A DNA stretch of 6,647 nt from NCBI GenBank assembly GCA_022701845.1, contig JAKONS010000069.1, positions 1 through 6,647 of the forward strand. The letters are read 5' to 3'. Shown here piece after piece: positions 5,847-6,647 of the stretch. A model generated the notes under the pieces. The model was not told the DNA's origin, searched no databases, and was given only the letters and a program-made list of their open reading frames with translations. The position numbers and the translations under genes were made by a program. How positions within the stretch are numbered: position 1 is the first letter of the stretch; each line of letters opens with the position of its first letter. This stretch comes from Burkholderiaceae bacterium. Lineage in GTDB: Bacteria > Pseudomonadota > Gammaproteobacteria > Burkholderiales > Burkholderiaceae.

Positions 5847-5915
5847 GCCCGCGTGCAGGGCGCGCGGCCGTAGGACAGCGCGTCCACGGCAGCGGGCCGG
5901 GCCGCAGGCGCGGGT

Positions 5916-5921
5916 TAGCAT
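5916..5921 (+). promoter_or_regulatory. Candidate -10 element for ruvA, seven bases before the ATG
   Basis: TAGCAT (four of six matches to TATAAT, keeping the key first TA and last T) ends seven bases before the ruvA ATG at 5929. No -35 or Shine-Dalgarno is evident. If used, transcription would begin at the start codon itself. The context GGTTAGCAT closely matches GGTTACCAT upstream of dtd. Confidence 0.35.
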
Positions 5922-5928
5922 GCCGCCC

Positions 5929-6501
5929 ATGATCGGAAGACTGCAAGGCCTGCTGGCCGAAAAGAACCCGCCGCAGGTGCTGGTGGACTGCAACGGCGTG
6001 GGCTACGAGGTGGATGTGCCGATGAGCACCTTCTACAACCTGCCGGCGCTGGGCGAGCGCATCACCCTGCTGACCCATTTCGTGGTGCGCGAGGATGCCC
6101 AGCTGCTCTACGGTTTCGCCACCCACGACGAGCGCGAGGCGTTCCGGCTGCTGGTGAAGATCTCCGGCATCGGCCCGCGCATGGCGCTGTCGGTGCTGTC
6201 GGGCATGAGCGTCACCGAACTCGCGCAGGTGATCACGCTGCAGGAGGCCGGGCGGCTGGTGAAGGTGCCGGGCATCGGCAAGAAGACCGCCGAGCGCCTG
6301 CTGCTGGAATTGAAGGGCAAGCTCGGCGCCGACATGGGCGGGCGCGCCAGCGTGTCGAGCGAGGCGCAGGCCGACATCCTGCAGGCGCTGCTGGCGCTCG
6401 GCTACAACGACAAGGAAGCGGCCGCCGCGCTCAAGGCCCTGCCGGCCGACGTCGGCGTGAGCGACGGCATCAAGCTGGCGCTGAAGTCGCTGGCCCGCTG
6501 A
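5929..6501 (+). CDS. ruvA: Holliday junction branch migration protein RuvA
   Basis: RuvA tetramers bind four-way DNA junctions and load the RuvB motor for branch migration in recombinational repair. The 190-residue product (E. coli 203) has the standard MIGRLQG start of the OB-fold domain (1-62). The acidic-pin residues Glu55-Asp56 sit in [12 protein letters not shown]. Two helix-hairpin-helix motifs follow, [15 protein letters not shown] (76-90) and [15 protein letters not shown] (111-125). A flexible linker then leads to the RuvB-binding domain III (about 144-190, [18 protein letters not shown]). The ATG at 5929 was chosen over an in-frame ATG nine bases upstream because family members begin at MIGR. 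phoH is divergent upstream. ruvB does not follow within the 146 bases that remain, and that tail appears to carry a gene on the opposite strand. Confidence 0.97.
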   Translation: MIGRLQGLLAEKNPPQVLVDCNGVGYEVDVPMSTFYNLPALGERITLLTHFVVREDAQLLYGFATHDEREAFRLLVKISGIGPRMALSVLSGMSVTELAQVITLQEAGRLVKVPGIGKKTAERLLLELKGKLGADMGGRASVSSEAQADILQALLALGYNDKEAAAALKALPADVGVSDGIKLALKSLAR

Positions 6502-6502
6502 T

Positions 6503-6514
6503 CCGCTGAAGCGG
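6503..6514. repeat. Short stem-loop directly after ruvA
   Basis: CCGC-TGAA-GCGG forms a four-pair stem with a tetraloop starting two bases after the ruvA stop; a second small palindrome GGCC-TCA-GGCC lies at 6539-6549. Neither has a T-run, so neither is called a terminator. Confidence 0.3.
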
Positions 6515-6542
6515 CTGCAGGCGACGCCGGTCCGACGCGGCC

Positions 6543-6647
6543 TCAGGCCAGCCGGGCGCGCGCGTCGTGCCGTCCCAGGCGTGTCAGGAGGTGCTCGGTT
6601 TCGGCCTGCGCCAGCCGGGTGAACGGCGCCGCCGGCTTGCGCTGCGC
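6543..6647 (-). CDS. C-terminal end of an unidentified protein (cut by window edge)
   Basis: A minus-strand frame is open from the window edge to a TGA at 6543-6545 and encodes 34 residues ending FTRLAQAETEHLL...RARLA. Its third codon positions are almost all G or C, and its composition (Leu, Ala, Arg, Glu, His) is plausible for a helical protein tail. Another frame on the plus strand is also open with similar bias, so coding here is likely but not proven. I do not recognise the family. If real, the gene converges on ruvA with a 41-base gap. Confidence 0.45.
   Translation of the reverse strand, partial: AQRKPAAPFTRLAQAETEHLLTRLGRHDARARLA

Noticed and set aside
5816..5887. GTG start for phoH at 5887
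   Set aside because: The added 24 residues resemble non-coding sequence, and family members begin at the MIVRHTF position; no ribosome site supports it.
4676..5932. 418-codon plus-strand frame antisense to phoH
   Set aside because: It is complementary to a complete PhoH gene, with shadow-like composition and no domain.
4344..5993. 549-codon minus-strand frame across ybeY and phoH
   Set aside because: It is an alternate frame of the two real genes with Arg/Pro/His-rich translation; PhoH and YbeY motifs lie in other frames.
6586..6591. AGGAGG as a ribosome site for a plus-strand gene after ruvA
   Set aside because: No ATG, GTG or TTG occurs 5-10 bases downstream, and it lies inside the likely minus-strand coding tail.
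1..6647. CRISPR arrays, tRNA/rRNA, insertion sequences, prophage or defence genes
   Set aside because: No spaced direct repeats, no tRNA-like cloverleaf, no transposase motif and no anomalous base composition were seen; the genes present are core metabolism and information processing.

Overview
The window is very GC-rich, with G or C at nearly every third codon position. It carries a set of chromosomal housekeeping genes whose protein sequences look like those of betaproteobacteria. Order Burkholderiales, probably near Comamonadaceae, is my best guess. That rests on remembered family sequences (the PhoH N-terminus beginning [20 protein letters not shown], the YbeY variant, and an 89-residue protein with an NPFALMM start) and not on any search.

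Layout, left to right: the 3' end of a fructose PTS permease gene (fruA, + strand); a 128-bp gene-free spacer rich in inverted repeats; amn, AMP nucleosidase (- strand); a 198-bp divergent spacer; a small gene of unknown function (89 aa, + strand) closed by a clear intrinsic terminator; gor, glutathione reductase (- strand); a 135-bp divergent spacer; dtd, D-aminoacyl-tRNA deacylase (+ strand), whose stop overlaps tail-to-tail with ybeY; the phoH-ybeY pair (- strand, 1-nt spacing); a 113-bp divergent spacer; ruvA (+ strand); and finally the C-terminal end of an unidentified - strand gene cut by the window edge.

The genes do not form one pathway. phoH-ybeY is the only operon visible: a PhoH-family ATPase and the YbeY rRNA-processing endoribonuclease, with the ybeY ribosome-binding site inside the last phoH codons. 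dtd shares a translation-quality theme with them but is transcribed toward them. amn, gor and ruvA serve purine salvage, thiol redox balance and Holliday-junction processing. Strand switches are frequent (three divergent and four convergent junctions), so most genes are probably transcribed on their own.

I see no mobile element, CRISPR array, tRNA or rRNA, phage gene, toxin-antitoxin pair or defence system, and nothing I would call a new biological system. The points most worth a second look are the uncharacterised 89-aa protein, the spacer after fruA that resembles a dispersed intergenic repeat, possible leaderless starts for amn and ruvA, a substituted NADPH-site arginine in Gor, and the dtd/ybeY stop-codon overlap.
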